The notes under the pieces are model-generated. The model saw nothing but the letters and a program-made list of their open reading frames with translations. It searched no databases and was not told the origin of the DNA. A stretch of 64,000 bases of DNA from Cranoglanis bouderius (taxonomy: Eukaryota; Chordata; Actinopteri; Siluriformes; Cranoglanididae), in the NCBI GenBank assembly GCA_023630585.1, contig CM042566.1:6620254-6684253 (forward strand), written 5' to 3'. Positions 51,915 to 63,285 of this stretch are shown piece by piece. Position 1 is the first letter of the stretch, and every line of letters begins with the position of its first letter. Position numbers and translations under genes: made by a program.

Positions 51915-52580
51915 CAGTGCCCTCCACTAATATTGGCACCCTTGGTAAATATGAGCAAAGAAGGATGTGAAAAAATTTCTTTATTGTTTAACCTTTTGAT
52001 CTTTTGTTAAAAAAAAAATCACAAAAATACTCTGCTCTCATGGATATCAAACAGTTGCAAACAAAACACATAATAAGAAAAAAAAATTGTTAATATAGGT
52101 GTGCAACAATTATTGGCACCCTTTTAGTCAATATTTTGTGCTACCTCCCTTTGCCAAGATAACAGCTCTGAGTCTTCTCCTATAATGCCTGATGAGGTTG
52201 GAGAATACATGGCAAGGGATCTGAGACCATTCCTCCATACAGAATCTCTCCAGATCATTCATGCTGGTGGACTCTCCTCTTCAGTTCACCCCACAGGTTT
52301 TCTGTGGGTTTCAAGTCAGGGAACTGGGATGGCCATGGCAGGACCTTGTGGTCAGTAAACAATTTTTGTGTTGATTTTGATGTATGTTTTGGATCATTGT
52401 CCTGCTGGAAGATCCAACCACAGCCCATTTTAAGCTTTCTGGCAGAGGCAGTCAAGTTTTCATTTAATATCTGTTGATATTTGATAGAGTCCATGATGCC
52501 ATGTGTCCTAACAAAATGTCCAGGTCCTCTGGCAGAAAAACAGCCCCAACACATTAAAGAGCCACCACCATATTTATCCC
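51915..52580 (-). pseudogene. Tc1-like element, 3' half only, minus strand
   Basis: Left TA at 51913-51914 then CAGTGCCCTCCACTAATATTG. The minus frame 52626-52255 has KYGGGSLMCWGCFSARGPGH, WIFQQDNDPKHTSKS (second aspartate) and PWPSQFPDLKPTENLW (glutamate; spacing 32 rather than 34, so two codons are lost). It breaks off at about 52580 before the first-aspartate region, so the 5' half was lost. Confidence 0.85.
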
Positions 52581-52599
52581 TGCTATAGATATCCATGAG

Positions 52600-52960
52600 A
52601 GCAGAGTATGTTTGCAACACCAACACACACGCCTCTTTGGGCTATTGGCCAATCAGGAAGTTGGATTTGTTGGCGGGATGAACTCTCTTTGTCTGGTCTC
52701 AGACCTGAATTTGCATGTCCTGGGAGGAGCCGGTTTAAACCGTATTATGTATGCGATTAAGAAAAAGCGTGAAATAATGTATCCCATTGTAATGTGATAT
52801 GCATAATCAATCAGGGTATCGCGAGACGATTAATTACATACCAAATTCGATGGACTTATGAAAATATTAAAAGGTGAAACATGGTTACAGACATTTAAAA
52901 TAATGTCCTAAATTAAACTATCTAAAATCATTATAGTTATGTTACATAAACACACAATAT
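52600..52960. other. Promoter-like motif cluster in unique DNA
   Basis: Within 52635-52735: ATTGGCCAAT (double CCAAT), TTGGCGGGA (E2F-like), ATTTGCAT (octamer) and GGGAGGAG. This mix recalls cell-cycle or histone promoters, but no gene starts nearby. It could equally be part of an unrecognised LTR. Confidence 0.3.
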
Positions 52961-53040
52961 ATGAAAATAGGAAAACATCACACTATTTGGACATCGAATA
53001 ATTACATATAATTACATGTTACATTCAAAAGAGATTCTTC

Positions 53041-53141
53041 CATTGTGTGCGCGCGCGTGCGCGTGTAGGTAAGCTTTGTGTGTGTGCGCGTGTGTGTGTG
53101 TGCGCATGTAGGTAAGCTTTGTGTGTGTGTGTGTGTGTGTC
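53041..53141. repeat. GT/GC alternating tract with tandem TAGGTAAGCTTTG unit
   Basis: Two copies of a unit 'gcgtgtaggtaagctttgtg' / 'gcatgtaggtaagctttgtg' among alternating purine-pyrimidine runs that favour Z-DNA. Confidence 0.7.
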
Positions 53142-53428
53142 TGAAGAGGGGGGGGTCGTGCCCCCTGTAGCATTCCGATGGCATCTGGTTGAAGAGGTTA
53201 CTGATATGGATTCACAGCTCAAAGAAACAGAGAAACTTCTTTGCTAAGTCCAGGCTGATTCAGAAATCAGTTTGATACGTTCAGACGTTACATTATTAAT
53301 AATAATAATAATAGTGAAATAAAATATGTTAATTCTTTGAGACAACAAATCTGAGATGGACTAGATGATTCACAGCTGTAGGTTTTCTTATTTGAACCTA
53401 TATCTTTTATTTGAACCTCATATAGTCA
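53142..53428. other. Unique DNA; possible MITE edge
   Basis: 53398-53430 (ATATAGTCATCAAAT) matches 57226-57240 near the MITE copy there. Confidence 0.35.
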
Positions 53429-53431
53429 TCA

Positions 53432-53494
<63 letters not shown>
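53429..53494. repeat. (AAT)n microsatellite
   Basis: About 22 AAT units. Confidence 0.95.
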
Positions 53495-53495
<1 letters not shown>

Positions 53496-54409
53496 TTCTG
53501 TTAACATGCACATATGGTATGAACTTGTTATCAAAGTAACCATGGGTCAGACAAATGTATTGTTCTTTTATTTGCAGTGTATCAAAATTAATGCTCTCCA
53601 AAATTCTAAATAATTTAGCAAACAAATATTAAAAAATGCATTATACTTGGTGCAGTACTTTCTCCATTGCTCTCCACCCATGCTACCTCCTTAGCATGCT
53701 GCGATGAAGAAGATTAGCCAGCTATATCTTTGTACACTTTAATTAACCATCTTTATCTCTTTTGCACGTTGACTTTACACTATTAATAATGACATAATTT
53801 CAGAAACGGATAGAGGTTGTCATCAATAGGGCATGCATATACAGTTGCAATCAAAATTATTCAACCCCCATTGCAAATCAGGTTTATTGTCGAAATTTAC
53901 AGACTTTCAGCTGTTTTCAATGAACAAATCAAACAAAAACAATTGAAATAGTTCAACATAACGAATGCTTCAAGTGGTTTCCCCAAATTCAACTGCAAAT
54001 GCAACTTATAATGACTTCTACAGTCTCAAAATTATTCAACCCCCTGAATAGAATCCCTCACAACAGCACAAATATGAAAAACAGGTGTTGTCTCAAGCAC
54101 ACTTGATGCAGCTAATCAAGGGCTTCATTAGTTGCACCAGGTGTTCTTGAGCTGGAACACATGAAATACCTGAACTGGCTAGGGGCAGAAAATACATGAA
54201 ATACCTGGACGGGGCAGAAAAAGAAGCTATCAATGGCTGCAACCAGATTTCTGAGAAGGCAGGTTGTGAAAAACCCTCGATTGACTTCAAACGACCTGCA
54301 GCAAGGCTTGGTGGCAACAGGCACTGAGGTTTCAGTGAGCACAGTGTAGCGCGTACTAAATGCAGAAGGTTTCCATGCCAGAGCTCCAAGATGTGCACAA
54401 TTACTGTTC

Positions 54410-54921
54410 AAGTTCAAGTTCAAGTGGTTTTATTGTCATTTCAACCATATACAGCTGGTACAGTACACAGTGAAAAGAAACAACGTTCCTCCAGGTCCAT
54501 GGGGCTACATAAAACAACACACTAAACCACATGAGACTGCACAGAACTAAAGAGCTACTAATTCTACATAAAGTGCACGTGCAAACAACATAAGACAGTA
54601 CAGTAACTCCTAAACAGGACAATGGGCACAGTAAGTAACAATGTCGCGCCGACCAGTACACAGTTCTAGTGTGAAAGTGTCAAGTATAACAGGTAGTGCA
54701 AAAAGATACAATATAATTAAAAAAAACAATATAATTAAAATGCTATGATGCTATGAATCTAAACACAACATACTATGACATAGTATTCAGCAGATTAGCT
54801 TATACCATACATGGACTTAGCAGTTATTGCGGTAGAAGCCAGGTTAAAGTGTAGATAACAAGAATTAAACATACGTTACGAAATGTGCAAAAATTGCAAG
54901 GGGAGTGGGATGGTGTTCAAT

Positions 54922-54991
<70 letters not shown>

Positions 54992-55585
54992 AGTCCAGTC
55001 TCTTAGTATTGAGGAGTCTGATGGCTTGGGAGAAGAAGCTGTTACACAGTCTGGTAGTGAGGGCCCGAATGCTTCGGTACCTTTTTCCAGACGGTGAAGA
55101 GTATTGTGTGAGGGGTGTGTGGGGTCATCCACAATGCTGGTGGCTTTGCGAATGCAGCGTGTGGTGTAAATGTCTGTTATGGTGGGAAGAGAGATCCCGA
55201 TGATCTTCTCAGCTGTCCTCACTACCCGCTGCAGGGTCTTGCAATCTGATACAGTACAATTTCTGGACCAGACAGTGATGCAGCTGCTCAGGACGCTCTC
55301 AAAAGTTCCTTTGTAGAACGTGGTGAGGATGGGGGGAGGGAGATTGGCTTTTTTCAGCCTTCTCAGAAATTACAGATGCTGCTGGGCTTTCTTAGTGATG
55401 GAGCTGGTGTTGAGGGACCAGGTGAGGTTCTCCGCCAGGTGGACACCGAAGAATTTGGTGCTCTTGACGATCTCCATGGAGGAGCCATCGATGTTCAGCG
55501 GAGAGTGGTCGCTCTGTGCTCTCCTGAAGTCAACAACCATCTCTTTTGTTTTGTCCACATTCAGAGACAGGTTGTTGGCTCTGAA
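54410..55585 (-). mobile_element. L2/Rex-like LINE 3' fragment, minus strand, inside a Tc1 element
   Basis: Minus translation gives MDKTKEMVVDFRRAQ, IVKSTKFFGVHLAENLTWSL (RT C-terminal), TLQRVVRTAEKIIGISLPTI and CIRKATSIVDDPTHPSHN, in order. The left edge is (TTCAAG)3, the inverted 3' tail. It ends at 55585 within RT, so it is 5' truncated. A (GT)n tract lies at 54926-54990. No domain for endonuclease is present. Confidence 0.88.
54926..54990. repeat. (GT)n microsatellite inside the LINE
   Basis: About 32 GT units in the LINE 3' untranslated part. Confidence 0.95.
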
Positions 55586-56423
55586 TGACCCAAAAGCACA
55601 AGAAAAGTTGGCTCAAAATCATATAAATAAGCCACAGAAGTTTTGGGATTGTGTTCTGTGGAGCGATGAAACAAAACTGGAACTTTTTGGCATGATGGAT
55701 TAGCGGTATGTCTGCAGAAAGAAGAATGAAGAATGAACACTCTGTCCACAGTCAAGCATGGTGGTGGCTCAGTGATGCTCTGCGGCTGCTTTGCATCCTC
55801 TGGCACTGGAAACCTGCAGCGTGTGGAAGGCAAGATGGATTCATTGAAGTATCAGGAAATTCTAAGAGAAAATGTCATGCTGTCTGTGAGGAAGCTAAAG
55901 TTTGGGCGTCACTGGACCTTCCAACAGGACAATGATCCCAAGCATACCTCAAATTCCACCAAGGCTGGGTTGCAGAAAAAGTCCTGGAAGATTCTACAGG
56001 GCCATCACAGTCACCTGACTTGAACCCCATAGAAAATCTCTGGTGGGATTTGAAGAAGGTGGTTGTAGCATGCAAACCCAAGAATATTACTGAACTGGAG
56101 GCCATTGCTCATGAGGAATGGGCTAAGATTCCTCAGGAACACTGCCAGAAGCTGGTGTCTGGCTATGCATCTCATTTGCAGCAGGTCATAACAGCAAAAG
56201 GGTGCTCTACTAAGTACTAAAGATGCTTGCCATGAAGGGGTTGAATAATTTTGAAAATGGAAAAGTCATTATAAGTTGCATTTTCAGTTGAATTTGGGGA
56301 AACCACTTGAAGCATTCGTTGTGTTGAACTATTTCAATTGCTTTTGTTCAGCTGAAAGTCTGTAAATTTTGACAATAAACCTGATTTGCAAAGGGGGGTT
56401 GAATAATTTTGATTACAACTGTA

Positions 56424-57179
56424 GTGTAGGTTTATCTACACTTGTTAGCATGCTGATGTGATTTGGAGGAAAATGGAACCCCCAATCTTCTTGTGTTTTT
56501 ACCCCCTTTTTTTTCTTTCAACAATGCAAATAACCTACTGTGCTTCTGTGTTTGGACTGAATACTGGATTGTTGTTGACATTTTGGGCCAGCAGGTTATA
56601 TGTCCTACTGTTCTGACATGTTGAGATAGTGGCTAAGTGAAGCTACAAAGTTTGCAGAGATAAAAACCTGCTTATAAATGCATAGAATGACTTTCCCTCT
56701 AGGAGTACTTAGAAATATTCCAGTCCAGAAGTATTATATTTCAAAGGGAAAAAAATGGTAGCATTGTAAAATGTGTGTTTGAACACACAAAATGTCCTGG
56801 GTTTTGGTGATGCTAATAAAAAAGTGTCCTGCTTGAATTACAGTATTCTAAATTGCTTGGTTAACCTTTTCCTTATCACACAGAGAAAAAGATTTTTATT
56901 TTATTTGAACTTATTGGTCTGGCACATTGCTGCCCTCTTACATTTACATGAGTTTTAACAGCTTGTGGGAAAGCCTTGATAGTATTTTTCAATTTCAGAC
57001 TCTAAATATAAGTTCATGTTTGTTCTTACATTTCCATGTAGTTTCTTGAACTCATCTTCTACTATCAGTGCTCAAATCTGAAGAACACAAACCAAGAATG
57101 GTAAAAATACACAGAAATGTTCTTTTCACTAACCATAAAATTGGCTGGAGTCTTGACAATGAGAATGAACTAAAAGATG
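56424..57179. other. Unique AT-rich DNA, no gene seen
   Basis: Nothing recognisable. Confidence 0.45.
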
Positions 57180-57189
57180 AAATAAAAGA

Positions 57190-57640
57190 AGAACTCTAAG
57201 TTCTTTTATTTTAACCATGATCTGATATAGTCATCAAATATTTGTTGAGAAGACAAAAAAAGTAGCTCGTCATGTGACTGAGAAACCAGAAAGCACAAAC
57301 ACCTTTCTTCCATGCTAGGAAATGTACTGACTGTTACAGAGTGCTAACACCCGAGAGTCTCCTGACAAAAGGTTTCACCAGATCAATGATTACACATTTC
57401 ATTATTTGTAAAACACAAAGTCAATTTATTTTTAGCCTTAGATTATGGAGGAGTAATTTGCCATACAAGTCACTATAAGAACAATAACATTAGAACTAGT
57501 GTGTTAATATTAAAATATTGTTTATGTTATACAGCCAAAACTATCAATCGAGCTGTGCTTTAATATAAGATTAAAACCTTTGATTCCAGAATTCAACCAT
57601 GCTGTGGTATGATTAAGTTTTAATCAAGTAGCAACCAGGT
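57190..57640. repeat. AT-rich MITE family member
   Basis: Shares ordered words with 48560-48990 (TGTACTGACTGTTA, 'atcaatgattacacattt', 'taatattaaaat') and begins with ATATAGTCATCAAAT as at 53398-53430. Confidence 0.5.
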
Positions 57641-57824
57641 TTAATTAAGATAGGTTATTAGGTTAATTGGAAGCTGCAAATAATAAAGATAAGTACACAG
57701 AACATTTCAAACTCTTTCCAAATTCAAGATTGCTTTTCATTCATGTGCTCTTACAAAATTATACTTACTTTGTAAAATGGGAAGATCATTGTTGGCATAG
57801 AGAACCACAACAGAATGGTACTGA
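57641..57824. other. Short unique stretch
   Basis: Nothing recognisable. Confidence 0.35.
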
Positions 57825-58962
57825 ATGGGGTGGGATATATTAGGCAGCAAGTGAACAGTCAGTTCTCAAAGTTGATCTGTTGGAAGCAGGAAAAATGGGA
57901 AAGTGTAAAGATGACTTTGACCAGGGCCAAATTGTGATGGCTAGACGACTGGGTCAGAGCATCTCGAAAACAGCAGGTCTTGTAGGTGTTCCTGGTGTGC
58001 AGTGGTTAGTACCTACCAAAAGTTGTCCAAGGAAGGACAACTGGTGAACTGGCAACAGAGTCATGGGCGCTCAAGGCTCACTGATGCACGTGAGGAGCGA
58101 AGGCTAGCCTGTCTGTTCCAATCCCACAGAAGAACTACTGTAGCTCAGATTGCTGAAAAAGTTAATGCTGGCTATGATAGAAAGGTGTCAGAGCTTGCTA
58201 CTTATGGGGCAGCTTAGCCGCAAATAGGTCAGTGTGCCCATGCTGACCCCTGTACACTGCCGAAAGCACCTACTGTACAATGGAAACATGAGCATCAGAA
58301 CTGGACCAGGGAGCAATGGAAGATGGTTGCCTGGTCTGATGAATCATGTTTTTTTTTGTTGTTGTTTTTTTACATCATGTCGACCGGGTGTGTGCGCATT
58401 GCTTACCTGGGGAAAAGGCACCTGGATGCACTATGGGAAGAAGGCAAGCCGGCAGAGGCAGTATGATGCTCTGAGTAATATTCTGCTGGGAAACCTTGGG
58501 TCCTGTCATTCATGTGGATGTTACTTTGACATGTACCACCTACCTAAATATTAAACAGTTAAACAGTTGCAGACCAAGTACATCCCTTCATGGCAACAAT
58601 ATTCCCTAATGGCAGTGGCCTCTTTCAGGAGGATAATGTGCCCTTCCACACTGCAAAAAACATTCAGGAATGGTTTGAGGAACATGGAAAAGTATTCAAG
58701 ATGTTGACTTGGCCTCCAAATTCCCCAGATCTCAATCCAATCAAGCATCTGTGGGATGTGTTTGGAAAACAAGTCCAATCCATGGGGTCCCCACCTTGCA
58801 GGACTCAAAGGATCTGCTGCTAACGTCTTGGTGTCAGACACCACAGCACACCTTCAGAGGTCTTGTGGAGTCCATGCCTCGACAGGTCAGAGCTGTTTTG
58901 GCGACACAAGGGGGACCTACATAATATTAGGCAGGCGGCTTTAATGTTATGGCTGATCAGTG
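57825..58962 (+). pseudogene. Tc1-like element (Tcb-type), left end lost, catalytic glutamate mutated
   Basis: The right end '...ggctgatcagtg' abuts TA at 58963-58964; the left arm is missing. Coding starts MGKCKDDFDQGQIVMARRLG then SISKTAGLVGVPG (HTH). A frameshift follows, then STYQKLSKEGQLVNW and TVAQIAEKVNAG. Another break leads to WKMVAWSDES (first aspartate), disrupted by a T-rich insertion near 58350-58375. GLFQEDNVPFHTAKN has the second aspartate. The glutamate position reads LNPIKHLW, glutamate to lysine. It ends near RAVLATQGGP. Multiple lesions make it dead. Confidence 0.88.
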
Positions 58963-58964
58963 TA

Positions 58965-59466
58965 TATTTGCACTGTGTAGATTTGCAATTGTGAGAGCAT
59001 GTTAGTCAAACATCTGTAGCTCCCCACTCTTAATCCGTATTTTCTGTTAATGAGCCACTGCTCCAATGTCTTACATGATTTTCTGATTACATCCAGCATT
59101 TATGTAGATTACTCAAATCAGGAACAGATCAGGAACATGAAAGCTTTTTACCTGTGTATAAAATGTCTGTGCATTTCAGTGAACTCAGGCAAAGTGTAAA
59201 TGTATCTTTCTGTTAGTAATGGGGTTCAGTGCAACACAAATCCCAGGAGAGCACATCTTTCACTTACTGTTCTGCTGTGTTAACAAAGGATTCCACATAA
59301 GAAACTTGGTTCCCTCCTGTGACTCCCTGGTATATTTATGAAAGTTCTGCAGAATACTGAATAGGAGCATTCTAAATTATTTCTTTCCTGAATTGCTTTT
59401 TGTCCAAGAAAAAAAAAAAATCAAAATAGACTGGCATGTTAAAGTGCCTAGGTCACCTGATTTTAG

Positions 59467-59468
<2 letters not shown>
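58965..59468. other. Unique DNA, no gene seen
   Basis: Nothing recognisable before the ATT tract. Confidence 0.4.
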
Positions 59469-59535
<67 letters not shown>

Positions 59536-59551
59536 GTTGTTGTTGTTGTTT
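59469..59551. repeat. (ATT)n(GTT)n microsatellite
   Basis: About 22 ATT units followed by five GTT units. Confidence 0.95.
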
Positions 59552-59631
59552 TTTGTATAGATCCCTGCAACAGTTTCCTTATTCTATATACAGTATGTAT
59601 AGTAATACACTTAGTAACCCTTAGCAAGATA

Positions 59632-59633
59632 GA

Positions 59634-59727
<94 letters not shown>

Positions 59728-59738
59728 CGATCGATCAG
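59632..59738. repeat. (GATA)n microsatellite
   Basis: About 25 GATA units ending in GATCGATCGATC variants. Bkm-like GATA arrays occur widely and have no assigned role here. Confidence 0.97.
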
Positions 59739-59739
59739 T

Positions 59740-60330
59740 CCATACAGGAGTTTTCTTTGTGTGATTGTTGGAGCCAAAAATGCTTGATTTTGCTGCCGCT
59801 TTTTTCAAAATTTGTGATGCAATTTGCAGAGGTTTTGTCATTTTGTGTGGAAAACTACTTGAATTGGTGAAATCTGCATGAAATGCAATTGCACGAAATT
59901 GTCTTTCTCACTGATGTTTGTTGGTAAATGAGACCTTTTAGCTGCACTCATGTTTAACACGTGAATTGAAGGGGGTTTTGACTGAAAGTGCGTTGTGATG
60001 ATGTTACATGGTGTGTTGTGGTTATGTCATATGACGCTTCTTGGCCCAAATCTGCGCAAAATCTGCGGTAATTTTGAAAAATTGCAAGCTTCTGCGAATA
60101 CTGCAGAGTTAGCTTGATTTTGTGTTAATTTCCATTAATTTTTAATTGTACAATAATTGTAATTAATTGTACAAGTAATTAATTGTACAAATGAATAAGA
60201 ACATGTGAATAAATTTGCGCTAAAAAAGGTGCCACCCTCTTCCTTGCCCATGAGTGGAAAGAGGCCACCAGATAGTACCACCTCTGTCCAGTGATGTCCA
60301 AAGGTGGAAATAAAAACTGTGCATAGCAAC
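59740..60330. repeat. Possible old interspersed repeat, class unknown
   Basis: 'gatgcaatttgcagaggttt', 'gacgcttcttggcccaaatc' and 'tctgcgcaaaatctgcggta' recall a fish interspersed repeat I have met in other sequences. No terminal structure was found. AATTGTAC words repeat at 60139-60192. Confidence 0.3.
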
Positions 60331-60560
60331 AGCGGAGCTACAGTCAGTAATTGTATCCCTAAAAAATGACATGGGTATTGATCATATCATCTATCAGTTT
60401 AATGAAATGTCTCACTTGGAGGATAGAAATCAGAATGCAGGTCACGTTTTAAATCAGGGATCCATTCAGTTCACGCACTATATTTGCACTAATTTAAATT
60501 CAAGAACACTACCTCTTTCAGCGCACATGCACCCCTGTTTGTGCCCTCTGTCTTCCCCCT

Positions 60561-60637
60561 TTCGTTCTTTATCTATCTATCTATCTATGTATCTATCTAT
60601 CTATCTAGTGCAGCTCTTCTGTATAAAACTCGCAGGA

Positions 60638-60696
<59 letters not shown>

Positions 60697-60753
60697 ACAC
60701 ACACACACCCACACACACACCCACCCACACACCCACACACACACACCCACACA
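60561..60753. repeat. (ATCT)n, (CT)n and (AC)n/(ACCC) microsatellite cluster
   Basis: ATCT units at 60568-60607, CT units at 60640-60682, then AC with CCC interruptions to 60753. It directly precedes the CpG-rich stretch. Confidence 0.95.
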
Positions 60754-60754
60754 C

Positions 60755-61388
60755 CGGCGTCGGGAGGAGGCAACGTGACCAATTCAGATTTCAGTGGCAG
60801 GACAGCTTCTCCCAGCCGGCTCTACTCTCTTATCATTTCCTCCAGGTTTCGGACCAGATCTGATTAATAGATTCTCGGATCCCGTCGGTTCATTAAAAAA
60901 AAAAAAAAGAAAAGGAAAAAAACAAAACAAAACAATAACCTCCCGTCCACCCTGTTGTATGCGTCTGTTCCGAGCCTCTATCCCGTCTCCGCCCTTCTCC
61001 CTTTGGCGTGCACGGATGCCTTTACAGCGGACTACATCGCTTAGGAGGCGTTATCCGTTCCCAGAGGTTTGATGAATGTAGATGTGGATACTTTGCCAAG
61101 GACATCGGGGCAGCGTTACATGAGCCGAGCGCGGGCGCAATGACTGGGAGCGCGTCTCCACTTCGGGAAAACCCTCCTCGCTTTGGGCTTCTGCTATAAG
61201 CAGCTTGGGTTTTATGCGTGTGTATACGTTTTCGGATGTGTGTGTGTATGTGTGTGTGTGTGGATGTAAGTGCTGGACTTGGTGCAAATAAATGAAAACC
61301 TGGGTTGCTCGAAGCTCATCTTTGGTGTGTTGGACGGAGTCGAAGTTAAGCGGCAAGAGCTCCGAAATCAAGAGAAGCCGAAAATAAG
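60755..61388 (+). promoter_or_regulatory. CpG-rich candidate promoter and untranslated first exon
   Basis: CpG is frequent here (CCGGCGTCGGG, GAGCCGAGCGCGGGCGC, GGGAGCGCGTC) against a CpG-poor window. TATAAG lies at 61195-61200. The stretch ends AAAATAAG at 61388 followed by GTAAAA, a consensus splice donor. No long frame with a sound start spans it, so an untranslated exon is likely. The downstream coding exons would lie beyond 64000. The gene is not identifiable. Alternative: an isolated CpG island or the start of a noncoding RNA. Confidence 0.55.
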
Positions 61389-61390
61389 GT
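61389..61390 (+). other. Candidate splice donor (GT)
   Basis: AAG|GTAAAATAC fits the vertebrate donor pattern at the right edge of the CpG-rich stretch. Single-site evidence only. Confidence 0.4.
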
Positions 61391-62540
61391 AAAATACAAG
61401 ACTTCCTTTCCTTCTTCTTCTTTTCTGTGAGACGCGGGTTATTTTACTTGGTCAGTATCCACAGGAATGAGAGTGCATGTGAATTTTTTGGATTTTTTGT
61501 ATCCATATCTATATATAGAACCTAATAAAGAGCTGTTAAACGAATACATCAAACACCTCACCACACCTGTGATTTGCTGGTATTTATGTTCTATTTATGA
61601 CCCCCTAGCCATGGTTTATGATATCTGATAACGGCTATACCACTGTTTTATCTTTATATTCCTGTTTCCTGTCCTTCAGTCCTGTGTAGTCTCTATACTA
61701 AGTTAATAGGAATCAGCACCATGGACAGCATCCTTTTCGACACAATTAGATTTAACAACATGCTCCTTGAAGCACGAGCCTGGACCTCCGAGGTTCTCAT
61801 TCATGCATTCCCCGGAGCATTAAGTAACACTGCTGATATCGGAAGTGTGCTCACGCATTTTGCTGCCTGTGGGCATTTATAAGCGATACAAACAGAGATC
61901 CCTTTAGCGTTCGAATACACCGTGTGGATCTTTGCCAGCTTTGCTCATTGTCATACATTGCTTGTAAAACAATTCTGCACTGACATGAAATGTGGTTAGC
62001 AGAGATGACATTTGGAAGGTCATATCTGGCAGAAATGTGACAGACTTTACACGTGTGATGTGCTGCAAACGACCACCAATTAGTTCCACTGCCAGGAGCC
62101 TGACAGCTCTGTGACTGAGACACTCAGTGCTGCTGAGCTTCCCTGCCAAATATTGACTGATTTCCACATAAAGATAAACCAGCAGTTTATATTTGTTAGA
62201 GCACAATATGAAATGCACTGAACACCAATGATCTAGTCATTTCTTTGGTGTATGGTCTGGATTTTAAGTGAAGAGATGTGTGTGCCACACCCAGCAGATA
62301 CCACAACATTCGTCCTTATCCATAGATGTACCCTAGATGTGACTTTGCTGGTTGTCAGATGCCCGGTGTGTGATTATATTTCTCTGTGTATGGTGTCAGG
62401 CTTACAGAAGAAAGTATTTTCAGGATTTCTGGTTGAGAAAAAACATTTTGTGAAGACACCATCCTCTTTTTGGCACCCCAGGCAGTATTTGGCTTCATTT
62501 GCTCTCTCCTTCTCACATGAAAGTGAGGCCCTCTCACTGT

Positions 62541-62543
<3 letters not shown>
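61391..62543 (+). other. Putative intron 1 with conserved-looking block
   Basis: 61690-62230 has unique text with 'cgacacaattagatttaaca', 'gggcatttataagcgatac' and 'gcaaacgaccaccaattagt', more CpG than average and no repeat, a candidate intronic regulatory element. The minus frames at 61851-62218 have no domain I recognise. Confidence 0.35.
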
Positions 62544-62601
<58 letters not shown>

Positions 62602-62628
62602 CACACACACACACACACACACAGACAC

Positions 62629-62709
<81 letters not shown>
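62544..62709. repeat. (CT)n(AC)n compound microsatellite
   Basis: CT units to about 62593, then AC with rare AG/AA interruptions to 62709. Confidence 0.96.
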
Positions 62710-62712
<3 letters not shown>

Positions 62713-63140
62713 CATGTCATGTCCCTCAGCCTGACTTGTCCCGTCTGTCAGCACACTGGGAATTTGAAAGCGAGAGTCTATTATAGAGAATGGTGTGACC
62801 CTGAGGCACAACAGTCTTCAGAATTCTTTAGTGTTGCCTGTCTATGTAACCACGCCAAGGCCTTGGATTTTTAAGCATCAGTTATGTGGGTGTATGCATC
62901 TGCATGCATTCATGTTGGGGGTGATAGACAAACAGAAGATGGGAAAATGGTGTTAATCACACCATTTTCAAGATAATAATGGAACCAGATCTCATGAGAA
63001 ATGTGTATGAATTAGAATACATATACATGCTAAATCACTAAACAAACAAACAAACAAACAAACAAACAAACAAATAAATAAATAAATAAATAAATAAAAT
63101 CGTAAAATCAAATTTGACAGTTAAGACCAGTTTGGATTTA
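62710..63140. other. Unique DNA and AAAC/AAAT repeats
   Basis: (AAAC)n then (AAAT)n at 63041-63100. No gene seen. Confidence 0.5.
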
Positions 63141-63285
63141 TACTCTTAAAAAAAAAAAAAGGAAAATCTGGAACCACTAAAAGTTATTTTGGTTGTCCTC
63201 GTGGGTGAATCCATTTAGGAATCTAAGACGCAATAACTAGGATAAGGGTTCCCTTGAGGAACCCTTTTGTAAAAATGTATACTGC
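63141..63285. repeat. Possible relic related to the MITE at 33303
   Basis: 'atactcttaaaaa' on the left and 'gaggaacccttttgtaaaa' on the right, with AACC/GGTT words between. Too diverged to delimit. Confidence 0.3.

Larger units (their letters stand above)
54215..56220 (+). pseudogene. Tc1 transposase pseudogene, interrupted
   Basis: The N-terminal part lies at about 54230-54409 with stops. After the LINE: HKKLAQNHINKPQKFWD-like text with one frame break, VLWSDETKLELFGMMD (first aspartate), VKHGGGSVMLCGCFASSGTG, WTFQQDNDPKHTSNS (second aspartate), a frameshift near 56000, then NPIENLWWDLKKVV (glutamate). It ends in ITAKGCSTKY and TAA at 56218-56220. The catalytic residues survive in different frames. 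Confidence 0.88.
53842..56421 (+). mobile_element. Tc1-like element split by a LINE insertion
   Basis: TA at 53840-53841 and 56422-56423. The ends CAGTTGCAATCAAAATTATT and inverse have arms of about 180 bp ('gcttcaagtggtttccccaa' against 'ttggggaaaccacttgaagc'). The outer element would be about 1.4 kb without the LINE at 54410-55585. Transposase text is in order on both sides of the LINE. Confidence 0.92.

Noticed and set aside
60597..60867. Ser/Leu- and His/Pro-rich frames before the CpG-rich stretch as a coding first exon
   Set aside because: They arise from CT and AC repeats; the CpG-rich part itself lacks a long frame with a sound start.
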